A model generated the notes under the pieces. The model saw only the letters and a program-made list of their open reading frames with translations, was not told the DNA's origin and did not search any database. DNA of 64,000 nucleotides from Burkholderiales bacterium (lineage in GTDB: Bacteria > Pseudomonadota > Gammaproteobacteria > Burkholderiales > Burkholderiaceae_C), in contig CANFPU010000003.1 of assembly GCA_947448955.1 (NCBI GenBank), positions 22,580-86,579 on the forward strand, in the 5' to 3' direction. Below, piece by piece: positions 46,682 to 57,114 of the stretch (within the stretch, counting starts at the first letter, position 1; the number at the start of each line of letters is the position of its first letter). The translations under genes and the position numbers were made by a program.

Positions 46682-47470
46682 ATGATCGTCCTTCGTTCTG
46701 CGTTTTACATCCTGTGGCTGCTGACCACGCTGATCCCTTGGGCCTTGGTCGCCGTGCTGTTTTCGGCCCTGGTGCGTGGTGCGCCGATGTACTGGCTGTG
46801 CGTGGGCTGGTTGCGCGCTGCGGTCTGGGGCGCCAAGGCCATCTGCGGTGTTCGCTACCGTGTGCAGGGGCTGGAGCATTTGCCGAGTGCAGCCGAAGCC
46901 CATGCCGCCGTTCTGCTGGCGCCCAAGCACCAGAGCACCTGGGAGACCTTTGCCTTTCCGACCCTGATGCCGCACCCCTTGGCTTATGTCTTCAAGCGTG
47001 AGTTGTTGTGGATTCCGTTCTTCGGCTGGGCGATCGGCCGCATGGACATGATCCATATCGACCGCAGCCGGCGCAGTGCCGCCTGGGCCAAGGTACTGGC
47101 GCAGGGCCGCCGGCTGATGGGGCAAGGCAATTGGGTGATCATGTTTCCTGAGGGCACGCGCATCGCCCGAGGTGCCAGCGGCGATTACAAGACCGGCGCT
47201 TCGCGACTGGCGGTGACCACTGGCACGCCGATCGTGCCGATTGCGGTGACCTCGGCGCGTTGCTGGCCCCGCAAGAGTTGGTTGCTGCGCCCGGGCTTGA
47301 TCGAGGTCTCGATCGGCAGGCCGATACCGGCCCAGGGCCGTCGACCCGACGAGTTGATGCTCGAGGTTGAGGCCTGGATCGAGACCGAGATGCGCCGACT
47401 CGACCCTGATGCGTATCCGCCGCCTGCCGATGGGCAACCGGTCCGTGCACTGGCAGGCCATCGTTCGTAG
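46682..47470 (+). CDS. plsC: 1-acyl-sn-glycerol-3-phosphate acyltransferase
   Basis: 262-residue membrane acyltransferase of phospholipid synthesis (lysophosphatidate to phosphatidate). An N-terminal hydrophobic pair (FYILWLLTTLIPWALVAVLF) precedes the LPLAT domain. Motif I is KHQSTWET, with Glu where the classical H(X)4D box has Asp, a substitution I recall from related betaproteobacteria; motif III is MFPEGTR. It follows gmhB by 26 bases. Confidence 0.9.
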   Translation: MIVLRSAFYILWLLTTLIPWALVAVLFSALVRGAPMYWLCVGWLRAAVWGAKAICGVRYRVQGLEHLPSAAEAHAAVLLAPKHQSTWETFAFPTLMPHPLAYVFKRELLWIPFFGWAIGRMDMIHIDRSRRSAAWAKVLAQGRRLMGQGNWVIMFPEGTRIARGASGDYKTGASRLAVTTGTPIVPIAVTSARCWPRKSWLLRPGLIEVSIGRPIPAQGRRPDELMLEVEAWIETEMRRLDPDAYPPPADGQPVRALAGHRS

Positions 47471-47481
47471 AATTCGGCGCC

Positions 47482-48375
47482 ATGCCTTTGCCCGGATTCC
47501 TCGCAAAACTGCAGCAGTTGTCCTTGTTCGACCTGCCGGTTGGTGAGGCCTTGACGCCTGCGGCTGGTGCCAAGTCGGCTGAACCGCCGTCGGTGCCTGC
47601 CGCCGCACCGGTGGTGCCTCGCTTTCAGCATCCCCGAGCCCAGCGGTCGATCTTGCTCGGTGAGCATCACGTGGGCTATGAATTCCGCCGGGCCCGGCGT
47701 CGCAGCATTGGCTTTGTAGTGGGGCTCGATGGTCTGAGTGTCAGTGCGCCGCGCTGGGTGGCGCTGTCGGAAGTCGAACTTGCTTTGCAAGCCAAGTCGG
47801 GCTGGATTCTTCGCAAGCTGCATGACCAACACGAGCGGGCGCAGCGCCTGCAGGCGGCGAAGCAGGTGTGGGGTGACGGCAGCACCTTGCCCTATCTCGG
47901 CGACACGGTGATCCTGTTGCTCGACCCGCGTGTCAACGGCGCGCAGCTCAACAGCGATGGCGCGTCGTTGCCAGGCGTGCCTCGGCTGACCTTGCACCTG
48001 GGCTTGCCGCAAAGCGCGACCCAGGATCAGATTCGCGAACTGGTGCAGAGCTGGCTGCAGCGTCAAGCGCGCCGGGTCTTCGAGGAGCGCTGCAGCCATT
48101 TCGCCCAACGGCTTGGCGTTCGGGTTCAGCGACTGTCCTTGAGTTCGGCGTCGACCCGCTGGGGCAGCGCCAGCGCCAGCGGTGCGGTGCGGCTGAACTG
48201 GCGCTTGATCCACTTTGCGCTACCGGTGATCGACTATGTCGTCACCCACGAACTGGCCCATCTGCGCGAGATGAACCACAGCCCAGCCTTTTGGGAGGTG
48301 GTGCGGTCGGTGTTGCCTGACTTTGAGCGCAGCCGCGGCGCGCTGCGCGCTGAAGTGCTGCCGGCCTTCGATTGA
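47482..48375 (+). CDS. YgjP/SprT-like zinc metallopeptidase (M48-type, DUF45)
   Basis: 297 residues. Variable N-terminal ~60 residues rich in A/P, then the DUF45 domain with zinc-binding VTHELAHLREMNHSPAFW; the two His of HELAH, the Glu and the third His of NHS form the active site. STRWGSASASGAVRLNWRL is typical of YgjP. Cytoplasmic, substrate unknown; sometimes linked to DNA-protein handling. 11 bases after plsC, so likely in the same operon. Confidence 0.88.
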   Translation: MPLPGFLAKLQQLSLFDLPVGEALTPAAGAKSAEPPSVPAAAPVVPRFQHPRAQRSILLGEHHVGYEFRRARRRSIGFVVGLDGLSVSAPRWVALSEVELALQAKSGWILRKLHDQHERAQRLQAAKQVWGDGSTLPYLGDTVILLLDPRVNGAQLNSDGASLPGVPRLTLHLGLPQSATQDQIRELVQSWLQRQARRVFEERCSHFAQRLGVRVQRLSLSSASTRWGSASASGAVRLNWRLIHFALPVIDYVVTHELAHLREMNHSPAFWEVVRSVLPDFERSRGALRAEVLPAFD

Positions 48376-48419
48376 GCCGCAGCGCCAGGCGCCTGAGCGA
48401 CGTCAAAGCGACCCAAGCC

Positions 48420-48812
48420 ATGACCCGCCCGACCTACACGATCACCGAGCTCGCACGAGAGTTCGATGTCACGCCCCGTGCGATCCGCTTCTACGAGGAC
48501 ATGGGTCTGTTGGAGCCGACCCGCTCGGGTCGCAACCGGGTCTACAGCCAACGCGACCGCACCAGGCTCAAACTCACGCTGCGTGGCAAGCGTTTGGGCT
48601 TTGCACTGCAAGAGATTCGCCAATTGGTGACCATGTACGACACCGAATCAGATACCGCGGCGCAGCTCGAAGCCTTTATGGCTGTGCTGGGTGCGCACCG
48701 CCAGCAACTCGCTCAGCAACTCGACGACATCCGCATCACGCTCGACGAGCTCACCTTGCACGAGGACCGCTGCCGCCGGCTGCTGGCGAGCGCCGTCAAG
48801 GTGCGCAAGTGA
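48420..48812 (+). CDS. liuR: MerR-family regulator LiuR
   Basis: 130 residues. N-terminal winged helix-turn-helix YTITELAREFDVTPRAIRFY, then a C-terminal antiparallel coiled coil without metal-binding cysteines. Position 96 bases upstream of isovaleryl-CoA dehydrogenase and a palindrome between them match LiuR, the repressor/activator of leucine and isovalerate degradation in many Proteobacteria. The ATG at 48420 is used. The effector is inferred to be an acyl-CoA from the pathway. Confidence 0.85.
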   Translation: MTRPTYTITELAREFDVTPRAIRFYEDMGLLEPTRSGRNRVYSQRDRTRLKLTLRGKRLGFALQEIRQLVTMYDTESDTAAQLEAFMAVLGAHRQQLAQQLDDIRITLDELTLHEDRCRRLLASAVKVRK

Positions 48813-48846
48813 ACCCCGACCAGCGTCTGAAATCGTCTGGTTATGA

Positions 48847-48868
48847 TTGACGTTGACGTCAACGTCAA
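48847..48868 (+). promoter_or_regulatory. Perfect 22-bp palindrome, predicted LiuR operator
   Basis: TTGACGTTGAC followed by its exact reverse complement GTCAACGTCAA. It lies 34 bases after liuR and 38 before the liuA start. The half-site TTGACGTT resembles published LiuR-type motifs as I recall them. Strict dyad symmetry, location and MerR-type partner together make this a strong operator call. Confidence 0.8.
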
Positions 48869-48907
48869 CTTGGTGACCACCCTGTCCACCGATTCAGGAG
48901 ACCTCTG

Positions 48908-50089
48908 ATGAGCCAATTGCCCGGACTTGATTTCCAGCTCGGCGAAGACATCGACGCGCTGCGTGAAGCGGTGCGCGCGTTTGCCGACGCCGAGATCGCG
49001 CCGCGAGCGGCCGAGATCGACCGCAACGACCAGTTTCCGATGGACTTGTGGCCCAAGATGGGTGAACTCGGCGTGCTGGGCATCACGGTGTCCGAACAAT
49101 ACGGCGGCGCCGACATGGGCTACCTGGCCCACATGATTGCGATGGAGGAGATCAGCAGGGCCAGCGCGTCGGTCGGCCTGTCTTACGGCGCGCACAGCAA
49201 CCTGTGCGTCAACCAGATCAAGCGCAATGGCAGCGAAGCGCAGCGCGCCAAGTACCTGCCCAAGCTGATCTCGGGCGAGCACGTCGGCGCGCTGGCGATG
49301 AGCGAGCCTAGCGCCGGGTCGGATGTGATCAGCATGAAGCTCAAGGCTGAGGACAAGGGCGGTTATTACCTGCTCAATGGCACCAAGTTCTGGATCACCA
49401 ACGGCCCGGACGCCGACACGTTGGTGGTCTATGCCAAGACCGAACCCGAACTTGGCGCGCGTGGCGTCACGGCCTTCATCATCGAGAAAGGCATGAAGGG
49501 TTTTGCGGCTGCCCAAAAGCTCGACAAGCTGGGCATGCGCGGCAGCCACACGGCTGAGTTGGTGTTCCAGGATGTCGAGGTGCCGGCTGAGAATGTGCTG
49601 GGTGCGGTCGGCGGCGGTGCCCGGGTGTTGATGAGCGGGCTGGATTACGAACGCGCGGTGCTGGCTGCTGGGCCGATCGGCATCATGCAGTCGGTGATGG
49701 ACAACGTCGTGCCCTACATCCACGACCGGAAACAGTTTGGTCAGAGCATCGGCGAGTTTCAGCTGATCCAGGGCAAAGTGGCCGACATGTACACCGTTTT
49801 GCAGGCAGGCCGGGCTTTTTGCTACACCGTGGGCAAGAACCTCGACAAGCTCGGGCTCGAGCATGTGCGCCAGGTGCGCAAGGACTGCGCTTCGGTGATC
49901 CTGTGGTGTGCCGAGAAAGCCACCTGGATGGCCGGCGAGGGCGTGCAGATCTTTGGCGGCAATGGCTACATCAATGACTACCCGTTGGGCCGCTTGTGGC
50001 GCGATGCCAAGCTTTACGAAATTGGCGCTGGGACCAGTGAAATCCGTCGCATGCTGATCGGCCGCGAGTTGTTCGCGGAGACGATGTGA
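48908..50089 (+). CDS. liuA: Isovaleryl-CoA dehydrogenase
   Basis: 393-residue FAD-dependent acyl-CoA dehydrogenase. The catalytic Glu is at the isovaleryl-specific place, in [17 protein letters not shown], while the usual C-terminal position reads [10 protein letters not shown], that is Gly. This pattern separates IVD from other acyl-CoA dehydrogenases. It converts isovaleryl-CoA to 3-methylcrotonyl-CoA in leucine breakdown. GGAG upstream supports the ATG. Controlled presumably by LiuR. The carboxylase genes liuB/liuD are not in the window. Confidence 0.95.
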   Translation: MSQLPGLDFQLGEDIDALREAVRAFADAEIAPRAAEIDRNDQFPMDLWPKMGELGVLGITVSEQYGGADMGYLAHMIAMEEISRASASVGLSYGAHSNLCVNQIKRNGSEAQRAKYLPKLISGEHVGALAMSEPSAGSDVISMKLKAEDKGGYYLLNGTKFWITNGPDADTLVVYAKTEPELGARGVTAFIIEKGMKGFAAAQKLDKLGMRGSHTAELVFQDVEVPAENVLGAVGGGARVLMSGLDYERAVLAAGPIGIMQSVMDNVVPYIHDRKQFGQSIGEFQLIQGKVADMYTVLQAGRAFCYTVGKNLDKLGLEHVRQVRKDCASVILWCAEKATWMAGEGVQIFGGNGYINDYPLGRLWRDAKLYEIGAGTSEIRRMLIGRELFAETM

Positions 50090-50164
50090 GGGTTGGGTGC
50101 CAGGACGGGGTCACCCCGCTGCGTAAACTGTGCTTCGAAACTTAACCGTCAGGCAAGGCCGACC

Positions 50165-50893
50165 ATGAGCACCGACTTGCAAGAGCTGTTCCAGAGCAAT
50201 CGCCGATGGGCGGCCGCCACCGAACAGCGCGAGCCAGGCTTCTTCACGCGATTGCTCAACCAGCAGAATCCGAAATACCTTTGGATAGGTTGCGCCGACA
50301 GCCGGGTGCCTGCCAACGACTTGGTCGGCTTGTTGCCTGGCGAACTGTTTGTTCATCGCAACGTCGCCAACTTGCTGGTGCATTCGGACCTCAACGCGCT
50401 CAGCGTGGTGCAGTACGCGGTGGATGCGCTGCAGGTCAGCCACATCATTGTGGTTGGTCACAGCAACTGCGGTGGCGTGCGGGCAGCGATGACGAACCAG
50501 CGTTCTGGCTTGGTCGACAACTGGCTGCGCCATGTGCAGGACGTTCGCGACACGCATGAGGGTTTTCTTGCGGGTTTGCATGAGAGCCTGCAGGTCAACG
50601 CGCTGGTTGAATTGAACGTATTGGAGCAGGCGCGCAATGTCTGCCGCACCACAGTGGTCAGCGACGCCTGGCACCGTGGGCAGCTGGTGGTGGTGCATGG
50701 CTGGGTCTACGGACTGCACAACGGCTTGCTCGAAGACCTGAAGATCACCGCTACTTCGGCCGATGGGGTTGGTCTGGCTTATGACACTGCGCTGGCACTG
50801 GTCAAACAGCGCTACCGGCGCTTGCAGGCCGAGCAATTCGCAGTGCCGCCAGGGGCTGAAGACAAGCCCGCTGCGGGCCAGGTCGCTGGCTGA
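50165..50893 (+). CDS. can: Beta-class carbonic anhydrase
   Basis: 242-residue beta-carbonic anhydrase interconverting CO2 and bicarbonate. Zinc ligands: Cys in [10 protein letters not shown], then His and Cys in GHSNCGG, with the Asp/Arg dyad in ADSR. Placed inside the leucine-degradation block, where the pathway's methylcrotonyl-CoA carboxylase would consume bicarbonate. The ATG at 50165 is chosen by family start MSTDLQELF. Confidence 0.95.
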   Translation: MSTDLQELFQSNRRWAAATEQREPGFFTRLLNQQNPKYLWIGCADSRVPANDLVGLLPGELFVHRNVANLLVHSDLNALSVVQYAVDALQVSHIIVVGHSNCGGVRAAMTNQRSGLVDNWLRHVQDVRDTHEGFLAGLHESLQVNALVELNVLEQARNVCRTTVVSDAWHRGQLVVVHGWVYGLHNGLLEDLKITATSADGVGLAYDTALALVKQRYRRLQAEQFAVPPGAEDKPAAGQVAG

Positions 50894-50909
50894 AAGAAGT
50901 CCTCGCCAC

Positions 50910-52676
50910 ATGTTTCCTCACCGTCTGACCGACCGCTGCGCTTTCGACATTGCGAGGACCATGCTGGACGGATTCAACCGGCACTACCGCTTGTTTTCTG
51001 AGACCAACCGCGGCGCCAAGCGGCGCTTCGAGCAAGCCGACTGGCACGGTCAGCAGCGCGCCCAGCGCGAGCGCATCGAGTTCTACGACATCAGGGTCGA
51101 GGAAGCGGTCGAGCAACTGCAGCAAGAGTTCGACACCGCACATCTGTCTGACGACACCTGGCAACAGGTCAAGCTGCACTACATCGGTCTGCTGGTCAAC
51201 CACCACCAGCCTGAATTGGCCGAGACCTTCTTCAACTCGGTCACCACCAAGATCCTGCACCACAGCTATTTCAGAAACGATTTCCTGTTCGTGCGGCCGG
51301 CGGTCAGTACCGAGTACATCGAGAACGACGAGCCGGCTTCGCTGCCGACATACCGCGCCTACTATCCGACGCGCGAGACCCTGCACGAGACCTTATTGCG
51401 TATCGTTGATAACTTTCAGTTGAAGCGTCCATTCCGCAATCTTGAGCTTGACATCGGCGCGGTGCTGGAAGCCTTGCAACACCATGTCGGCGATTTGGTG
51501 CGGCTGCGCGCGAATTTTCAGATTCAAGTGTTGAGCTCGATGTTCTTCCGCAACAAGGGCGCCTACATCATCGGCAAGATCGTCAACGGTTTTGCCGAGA
51601 CGCCGTTTGCGCTGCCGGTCTTGCACGGCGAGGATGGCTTGCTGGTGATCGATGCGGCGCTGTTTGCCGAGGATGACTTGCTGATGGTGTTCAGCTTTGC
51701 GCGGGCCTACTTCATGGTCGACATGGCGGTCCCCAGTGCCTATGTGCAGTTTCTGCGCTCGATGATGCCGCGCAAGCCTCGCAACGAGATCTATTCAGCG
51801 CTGGGCCTGCAAAAGCAAGGCAAGAACAATTTCTACCGCGACTTTCTCTACCACTTGCGCCACAGCAGCGACAAGTTCGGCATCGCCCCCGGCATCAAGG
51901 GCATGGTGATGTTGGTGTTCGACCTGCCTTCGTTCCCCTATGTGTTCAAGGTGATCAAGGATTTCTATCCGCCGCAAAAAGATACCAGCCGCGAGCTGAT
52001 CAAGAGCAAGTACCTGTTGGTCAAGACCCACGACCGGGTCGGGCGCATGGCCGATACGCTGGAATACACGAGTGTGGCGTTTCCTCGCTCGCGCATCAGT
52101 GACGAGCTGGTGGCCGAATTGCAGCACTTCTGCCCAAGCCAGATCGAGGTCGATGGCGACTCGCTGGTGATCAAGCACCTCTACATCGAGCGCCGCATGA
52201 TCCCGCTCAACATCTACCTGCAGGACGCCGTGCCCGAGCAGGTCCAGCATGCGGTGATCGAATACGGCAACGCGATCAAGGACCTGGTGGCGGCCAACAT
52301 CTTTCCCGGTGACATGCTGTGGAAGAACTTTGGCGTCACGCGTCACGGCAAGGTGGTGTTCTACGACTACGATGAGATCGAGTACATCACCGATTGCCGG
52401 TTCCGCCGCGTGCCCACGCCGCGCAACGAGGAAGAAGAAATGTCCGGCGAGGTCTGGTACACCGTCGGCCCCAAGGATGTCTTTCCCGAGACTTTCGGCC
52501 CGTTTCTGCTGGGCAATGATGCGGTGCGAGAGGTCTTCATGAAGCACCACGGCGACCTGCTCGATGCCGCGTTTTGGCAAGGCCATCAAGCGCGCATCCG
52601 GGCCGGTCATGTCCATGACGTGTTTCCGTATGAACAGCACAAGCGGTTTGCCCACCACCGGGCGGGCATGGCTTGA
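50910..52676 (+). CDS. aceK: Isocitrate dehydrogenase kinase/phosphatase
   Basis: 588-residue bifunctional enzyme that phosphorylates or dephosphorylates isocitrate dehydrogenase, steering carbon into the glyoxylate shunt on acetate-yielding substrates. Regulatory N-terminal domain and kinase-like C-terminal domain with [16 protein letters not shown] and a [14 protein letters not shown] tail are recognisable. aceA and aceB are not in the window. Upstream 16 bases from can, so possibly co-transcribed in the liu block. Confidence 0.96.
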   Translation: MFPHRLTDRCAFDIARTMLDGFNRHYRLFSETNRGAKRRFEQADWHGQQRAQRERIEFYDIRVEEAVEQLQQEFDTAHLSDDTWQQVKLHYIGLLVNHHQPELAETFFNSVTTKILHHSYFRNDFLFVRPAVSTEYIENDEPASLPTYRAYYPTRETLHETLLRIVDNFQLKRPFRNLELDIGAVLEALQHHVGDLVRLRANFQIQVLSSMFFRNKGAYIIGKIVNGFAETPFALPVLHGEDGLLVIDAALFAEDDLLMVFSFARAYFMVDMAVPSAYVQFLRSMMPRKPRNEIYSALGLQKQGKNNFYRDFLYHLRHSSDKFGIAPGIKGMVMLVFDLPSFPYVFKVIKDFYPPQKDTSRELIKSKYLLVKTHDRVGRMADTLEYTSVAFPRSRISDELVAELQHFCPSQIEVDGDSLVIKHLYIERRMIPLNIYLQDAVPEQVQHAVIEYGNAIKDLVAANIFPGDMLWKNFGVTRHGKVVFYDYDEIEYITDCRFRRVPTPRNEEEEMSGEVWYTVGPKDVFPETFGPFLLGNDAVREVFMKHHGDLLDAAFWQGHQARIRAGHVHDVFPYEQHKRFAHHRAGMA

Positions 52677-52803
52677 AGCCGGTGCAACAGCGATGCGAAT
52701 CTTGCTGCGATCAGACTGATCTGCCGCACGTCCAATCCGTGGCGAGAGTGACCGTTCGGCGCTGAACCCTTTTTCTACCCTGTCAACTTTCCAGGAGCCA
52801 ACC

Positions 52804-53997
52804 ATGTCTGAATCCATCGTCATCGTTTCTGCTGCGCGCACCCCCATTGCCGGCTTGTTGGGGGATTTCTCGTCACTCGCCGCCTGGGAGTTGGGCGCGG
52901 TGGCCATCCGGGCCGCGGTCGAGCGCGCCGGTGTGCCGGGCGACAGCGTCGACGAGGTGCTGATGGGCAACTGCCTGATGGCGGGCCAGGGCCAAGCCCC
53001 GGCGCGTCAAGCGATGCGTCGTGCCGGCCTGCCTGACAGCGCGGGCGCGGTCACTTTGTCCAAGATGTGCGGCTCCGGGATGCGGGCGATGATGTTCTCG
53101 CATGACATGTTGGCCGCAGGATCGGCCTCGGTGATGGTGGCCGGTGGCATGGAGAGCATGACCAACGCACCGCACCTGATGTTTGCTCGCAAGGGCGTCC
53201 GCTATGGCGCAGCGCAGATGTTCGACCATATGGCGATCGACGGGCTCGAAGACGCCTATGAACGTCTTCCCAACGGCGGCGGCAAGGCGATGGGTGTTTT
53301 CGCCGAGCAGTGCGTCGACAAGTACCAATTCAGCCGCGAGGCGCAAGATCAGTTCGCGATCACCTCGACGACCCGGGCCCGGCTGGCGAACGAGGACGGC
53401 AGCTTCGATTGGGAGATCGCGCCGGTGACGATGTCAGCCAAGTCCGGTGACACGGTGATTCGCCACGACGAGCAGCCGCGCAAGGCCAAGCTTGACAAGA
53501 TTCCTGGTCTGAAACCGGCTTTCAAGAAAGATGGCACGATCACCGCGGCCAACGCGTCGAGCATCTCCGACGGTGCGGCTGCACTGGTGCTGATGCGCGA
53601 GTCGACCGCGCGCCAGCTCGGCGCAACGCCGATCGCCCGCATCGTTGGCCATGCGGTGCACGCCCAGGCGCCTGAGTGGTTTGCCACCGCGCCGGCCGGA
53701 GCGATCGGCAAACTGCTCAAGAAGACCGGCTGGGACGTCAAGAACGTCGACCTCTGGGAGGTCAATGAGGCCTTCGCCGCAGTGACGATGGCCGCGATGA
53801 GCGATTTCAGTCTGCCGCACGACATCGTCAACGTGCACGGCGGGGCTTGCGCACTGGGCCATCCGATTGGCGCTTCGGGTGCTCGCATCGTCGTCACGCT
53901 GCTGGGTGCGCTGCGCAAGCAGGGCTTGAAGCGCGGCGTGGCCGCACTGTGCATTGGCGGCGGCGAGGCCACGGCGATGGCCGTCGAAATGCTGTGA
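52804..53997 (+). CDS. Acetyl-CoA C-acetyltransferase (thiolase)
   Basis: 397-residue thiolase II. Acyl-accepting C89 in SKMCGSGMRAM, His in NVHGGACALGHPIGASGAR (catalytic base and oxyanion) and second Cys in ALCIGGGEA. AGGAG 7 bases before the ATG. Biosynthetic and degradative thiolases cannot be separated by motif; the place in the acyl-CoA block suggests degradation of acetoacetyl-CoA from leucine. Confidence 0.94.
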   Translation: MSESIVIVSAARTPIAGLLGDFSSLAAWELGAVAIRAAVERAGVPGDSVDEVLMGNCLMAGQGQAPARQAMRRAGLPDSAGAVTLSKMCGSGMRAMMFSHDMLAAGSASVMVAGGMESMTNAPHLMFARKGVRYGAAQMFDHMAIDGLEDAYERLPNGGGKAMGVFAEQCVDKYQFSREAQDQFAITSTTRARLANEDGSFDWEIAPVTMSAKSGDTVIRHDEQPRKAKLDKIPGLKPAFKKDGTITAANASSISDGAAALVLMRESTARQLGATPIARIVGHAVHAQAPEWFATAPAGAIGKLLKKTGWDVKNVDLWEVNEAFAAVTMAAMSDFSLPHDIVNVHGGACALGHPIGASGARIVVTLLGALRKQGLKRGVAALCIGGGEATAMAVEML

Positions 53998-54025
53998 GCA
54001 TCGGCGCTGGCGCGGGGACCTCACG

Positions 54026-54694
54026 ATGAAGCAGGTGCTGGTGATCGGCGCCTCGCGCGGCGTCGGGCTGGAACTGGTGCGCCAGTACCGGGCTGACGGC
54101 GTGGCCGTGACAGCCACCGCACGCGACGACGCAGGCCTGGCGCGTCTGGCGGGACTGGGCGCCAAGGCGCTGCACCTGGAGGTGGCCACGGCGGTCGGCT
54201 GCTCCGGCCTGGACTGGCTGGTCGACGGCGAGGCCTTCGATGCCGTGTGGCTGGTGGCAGGTGTCTACGGCCCGCGTAGCCAAGGGCTGCAGCCGCCCAC
54301 CGAGGCTGAGTTCGACACCGTGATGCACACCAACGTGCTGGCGGCGATGCGGTTGTTGCCCGCGTTGGTCGAGGTGCTGGCGCCGGGCGCGCGGCTAGGC
54401 GTGCTGTCGTCGCGCATGGGCTCGATCGGCGCACGCGTCAGCAGCGCGGGCTGGTTGTACCGGGCCTCGAAGGCGGCGCTCAATTCGGTGCTGAAGGACG
54501 CATCGCTGCTGCTGGCCGACCGTGCCATCTGCGTCGCGCTGCACCCGGGTTGGGTGCAGACCGACATGGGGGGCAGCGGGGCCGACCTCTCGGTCGAGCG
54601 CAGCGCGGCCGACCTGCGCGCCACGCTGGCCCGCCTGACGCCGGCCGACAACGGCGGCTTCGTCAACCACGACGGTCAACCCATCCCGTGGTGA
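54026..54694 (+). CDS. Short-chain dehydrogenase/reductase
   Basis: 222-residue classical SDR, nucleotide-binding VIGASRGVGLELV, catalytic Ser in LSSRMGSIG and YRASK for the Tyr/Lys pair. The family is close to CsgA-type or sniffer-like carbonyl reductases. The Asn of the NNAG motif is replaced in LVAGVYG. Substrate unknown. It is 28 bases after the thiolase and 59 before an acyl-CoA dehydrogenase, so likely the same operon. Confidence 0.87.
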   Translation: MKQVLVIGASRGVGLELVRQYRADGVAVTATARDDAGLARLAGLGAKALHLEVATAVGCSGLDWLVDGEAFDAVWLVAGVYGPRSQGLQPPTEAEFDTVMHTNVLAAMRLLPALVEVLAPGARLGVLSSRMGSIGARVSSAGWLYRASKAALNSVLKDASLLLADRAICVALHPGWVQTDMGGSGADLSVERSAADLRATLARLTPADNGGFVNHDGQPIPW

Positions 54695-54753
54695 TACCGC
54701 GCGGGCCGACCACCTCACCGCTTTCGAAGAAGACCTCCAGGAGATGAAGCGCC

Positions 54754-55896
54754 ATGCTGCTCAGTGAAGACCACCGCGCGGTGCAGGACGCCGTCCGCCA
54801 GTACGTACAGGCCGAAATCACGCCACACGCTGCGGCCTGGGACAAGAGCCACCAGTTCCCGGCGACACAACTGCGCGGCCTCGCCGCGTTGGGATGCTAT
54901 GGCGTGGCCGTTCCGACTGAGTACGGCGGTGCCGGCCTGGACTACCTGGCGCTGGCGCTGATGCTCGAGGAGATCGCCGCCGGCGACGGCGCGACCAGCA
55001 CCATCGTCAGCGTCAACAACTGCCCGGTCTGCTCGATCCTGATGGCCTTCGGCAACGAGGACCAGAAGCAGCGCTTTCTCAAACCACTGGCGCGCGGCGA
55101 CATGCTGGGCGCGTTCTGCCTGACCGAGCCACATGTCGGTTCGGAGGCGGGTGGCTTGAAGACCACGGCGCTGCGCGATGGCGATGATTACGTGCTCAAT
55201 GGTGTCAAGCAGTTCATCACCAGCGGCAAAAACGGCGATGTCGCGATCGTGATGGCCGTCACCGACAAGGCTGCCGGCAAGCGCGGCATCAGTGCCTTCC
55301 TGGTGCCCACCGCCACGCCGGGCTACACCGTGGCGCGGGTCGAGGACAAGATGGGCCAGCACGCCAGCGACACCGCGCAGATCCTGTTCGAGAACTGCCG
55401 CGTGCCGGTCGCCAACCGCATCGGCGACGAGGGTCAGGGCCTGAAGATCGCGCTGTCGGGGCTGGAAGGCGGGCGCATCGGCATCGCCAGCCAGGCCTTG
55501 GGCATGGCCCGCGCGGCCTTCGAGGCAGCGCTGGCTTATGCCAAAGAACGCAAGGCTTTCGGCGTGCCGATCTTCGAGCACCAGGCGGTGCAGTTCAAAT
55601 TGGCCGACATGGCCACGAAGATCGAGGCCGCGCGCCAACTGATCTGGCACGCCGCGAGCCTGAAGGACGCCGGACAGCCCTGTCTGAAGGAAGCGGCGAT
55701 GGCCAAACTGATGGCCAGCGAGATGGCCGAAGCGGTGTGTTCTGGGGCGATCCAGGTGCTGGGTGGCTACGGCTACCTGTCGGACTTCCCGGTCGAGCGC
55801 ATCTACCGCGACGTCCGGGTCTGCCAGATCTACGAGGGCACGTCCGAAGTGCAGAAGATACTGATCGGGCGCGCGCTGGCGCAAGCTGCCGGCTGA
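54754..55896 (+). CDS. Acyl-CoA dehydrogenase (short/branched-chain type)
   Basis: 380-residue FAD acyl-CoA dehydrogenase. The catalytic Glu is at the C-terminal position in [16 protein letters not shown], unlike liuA. FAD and substrate motifs [13 protein letters not shown] and [10 protein letters not shown] are present. Length and catalytic layout fit a short-chain or branched-chain enzyme. AGGAG precedes the ATG. It gives the block a second alpha,beta-dehydrogenation step, perhaps for isoleucine or valine acyl-CoAs; the exact chain preference is not predictable. Confidence 0.93.
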   Translation: MLLSEDHRAVQDAVRQYVQAEITPHAAAWDKSHQFPATQLRGLAALGCYGVAVPTEYGGAGLDYLALALMLEEIAAGDGATSTIVSVNNCPVCSILMAFGNEDQKQRFLKPLARGDMLGAFCLTEPHVGSEAGGLKTTALRDGDDYVLNGVKQFITSGKNGDVAIVMAVTDKAAGKRGISAFLVPTATPGYTVARVEDKMGQHASDTAQILFENCRVPVANRIGDEGQGLKIALSGLEGGRIGIASQALGMARAAFEAALAYAKERKAFGVPIFEHQAVQFKLADMATKIEAARQLIWHAASLKDAGQPCLKEAAMAKLMASEMAEAVCSGAIQVLGGYGYLSDFPVERIYRDVRVCQIYEGTSEVQKILIGRALAQAAG

Positions 55897-55947
55897 CAGG
55901 CGGGCTCACCGAGGCTCGGGCGGTCCGGCCGCCGGCGAGAATCGGGC

Positions 55948-57114
55948 ATGAGCGATACCCCTGAGCAAATCAGCTGGCTGGACGACGAAGGCCAGACGTG
56001 CAGTGCGCGCTGGCGCTCGCTGGCCGGCCACCCGGCGCCGACGCGGGTTGTGCTGGCCGATGACCGACTCAGCGCCGATGCGGCGTTCAGGCTGGCGCAG
56101 GCCGGCACCGGCTTGTTGTGGCGGGGCGATTACCAGAACGCCCGCCATTTGCTGCAGGCGCTGGGGCGACGCCTAGACGCCGGACAGGAACCTGGCCGCC
56201 GCAACCCCGCGATGCCAAGCGCCGACGCGCCGGCCGATCTGTCCGTGATGTTCCAGGCTCAGCGCCGACTGCAGGCCAAGCGGGCGTTGGTGCTGGGCCG
56301 ACTGCTGCTGCCTTTCGACGCTGACCACGGCGTGCCGTTGCGCCGTGCGCCAGAGGTGCGTGACGCTGGCCTGCAAGCCCACGGGCCCGTGGGCGAGGCA
56401 TATGTCTCTTCGCTGCGTGAGTTGCTAGGCCTGGTCGGGGCTTTCGAGTGGCGCAAGAAGGGTGTGCCGATCGCGGCGCTGGGTGCGTCGATCCATCCGC
56501 ACCACGGTGTTTTCTCGCCGGTGCGCGGTGAGTATGTTGACTTGGTGGCCCAGACCAAGCTGCCTGCTGCGGCCAAGCCGGCGCGTGTGCTCGACGTGGG
56601 TACCGGCACCGGCGTGCTCGCCGCCGTGTTGGCTCGCCGTGGGCTGCAGGTGGTGGCGACCGACCTGTCCCCGGCCGCACTGGTCTGTGCAGCGGAGAAC
56701 CTTGAGCGACTGGGCGTTGCAGAGCGGGTCACGCTTCAACAGGCCGACCTGTATGTCAAAGGCCGTTTCGGATTGGTGGTCTGCAACCCGCCTTGGGTGC
56801 CGGCCCAACCCAGTTCGCCGCTGGAGGCTGCTGTCTATGACCCCGACAGCCGCATGTTGCGCGGCTATCTGGCCGGGCTGGTCGCCCACTTGGCGCCCCA
56901 GGGCGAGGGCTGGCTGATCCTGTCGGATCTGGCCGAACACCTGGGTCTGCGCAGCCGAGACGATTTGCTGGGCTGGATGGCTGCCGCTGGCTTGCAGGTG
57001 CTGGGCCGCATCGATACCCGGCCAAGCCACGCCAAGGCAGCCGACGCGCTGGACCCGCTGCACGCAGCGCGCGCGGCCGAGATCACCTCCTTGTGGCGGC
57101 TTGGCGTGGCTTGA
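55948..57114 (+). CDS. Class I SAM-dependent methyltransferase
   Basis: 388 residues. N-terminal ~190 residues are unassigned. The methyltransferase core has SAM-binding VLDVGTGTGVLAAVLA, then VVATDLSPAAL and the catalytic NPPW motif in VVCNPPWVPA, as in RsmC/PrmC-type enzymes that methylate exocyclic amines of RNA bases or Gln residues. The substrate is unknown. Confidence 0.86.
   Translation: MSDTPEQISWLDDEGQTCSARWRSLAGHPAPTRVVLADDRLSADAAFRLAQAGTGLLWRGDYQNARHLLQALGRRLDAGQEPGRRNPAMPSADAPADLSVMFQAQRRLQAKRALVLGRLLLPFDADHGVPLRRAPEVRDAGLQAHGPVGEAYVSSLRELLGLVGAFEWRKKGVPIAALGASIHPHHGVFSPVRGEYVDLVAQTKLPAAAKPARVLDVGTGTGVLAAVLARRGLQVVATDLSPAALVCAAENLERLGVAERVTLQQADLYVKGRFGLVVCNPPWVPAQPSSPLEAAVYDPDSRMLRGYLAGLVAHLAPQGEGWLILSDLAEHLGLRSRDDLLGWMAAAGLQVLGRIDTRPSHAKAADALDPLHAARAAEITSLWRLGVA

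Noticed and set aside
50090..50164. TAAACT between liuA and can as a promoter for can
   Set aside because: A -10-like hexamer is present, but no acceptable -35 lies 16-18 bases upstream; left uncalled.
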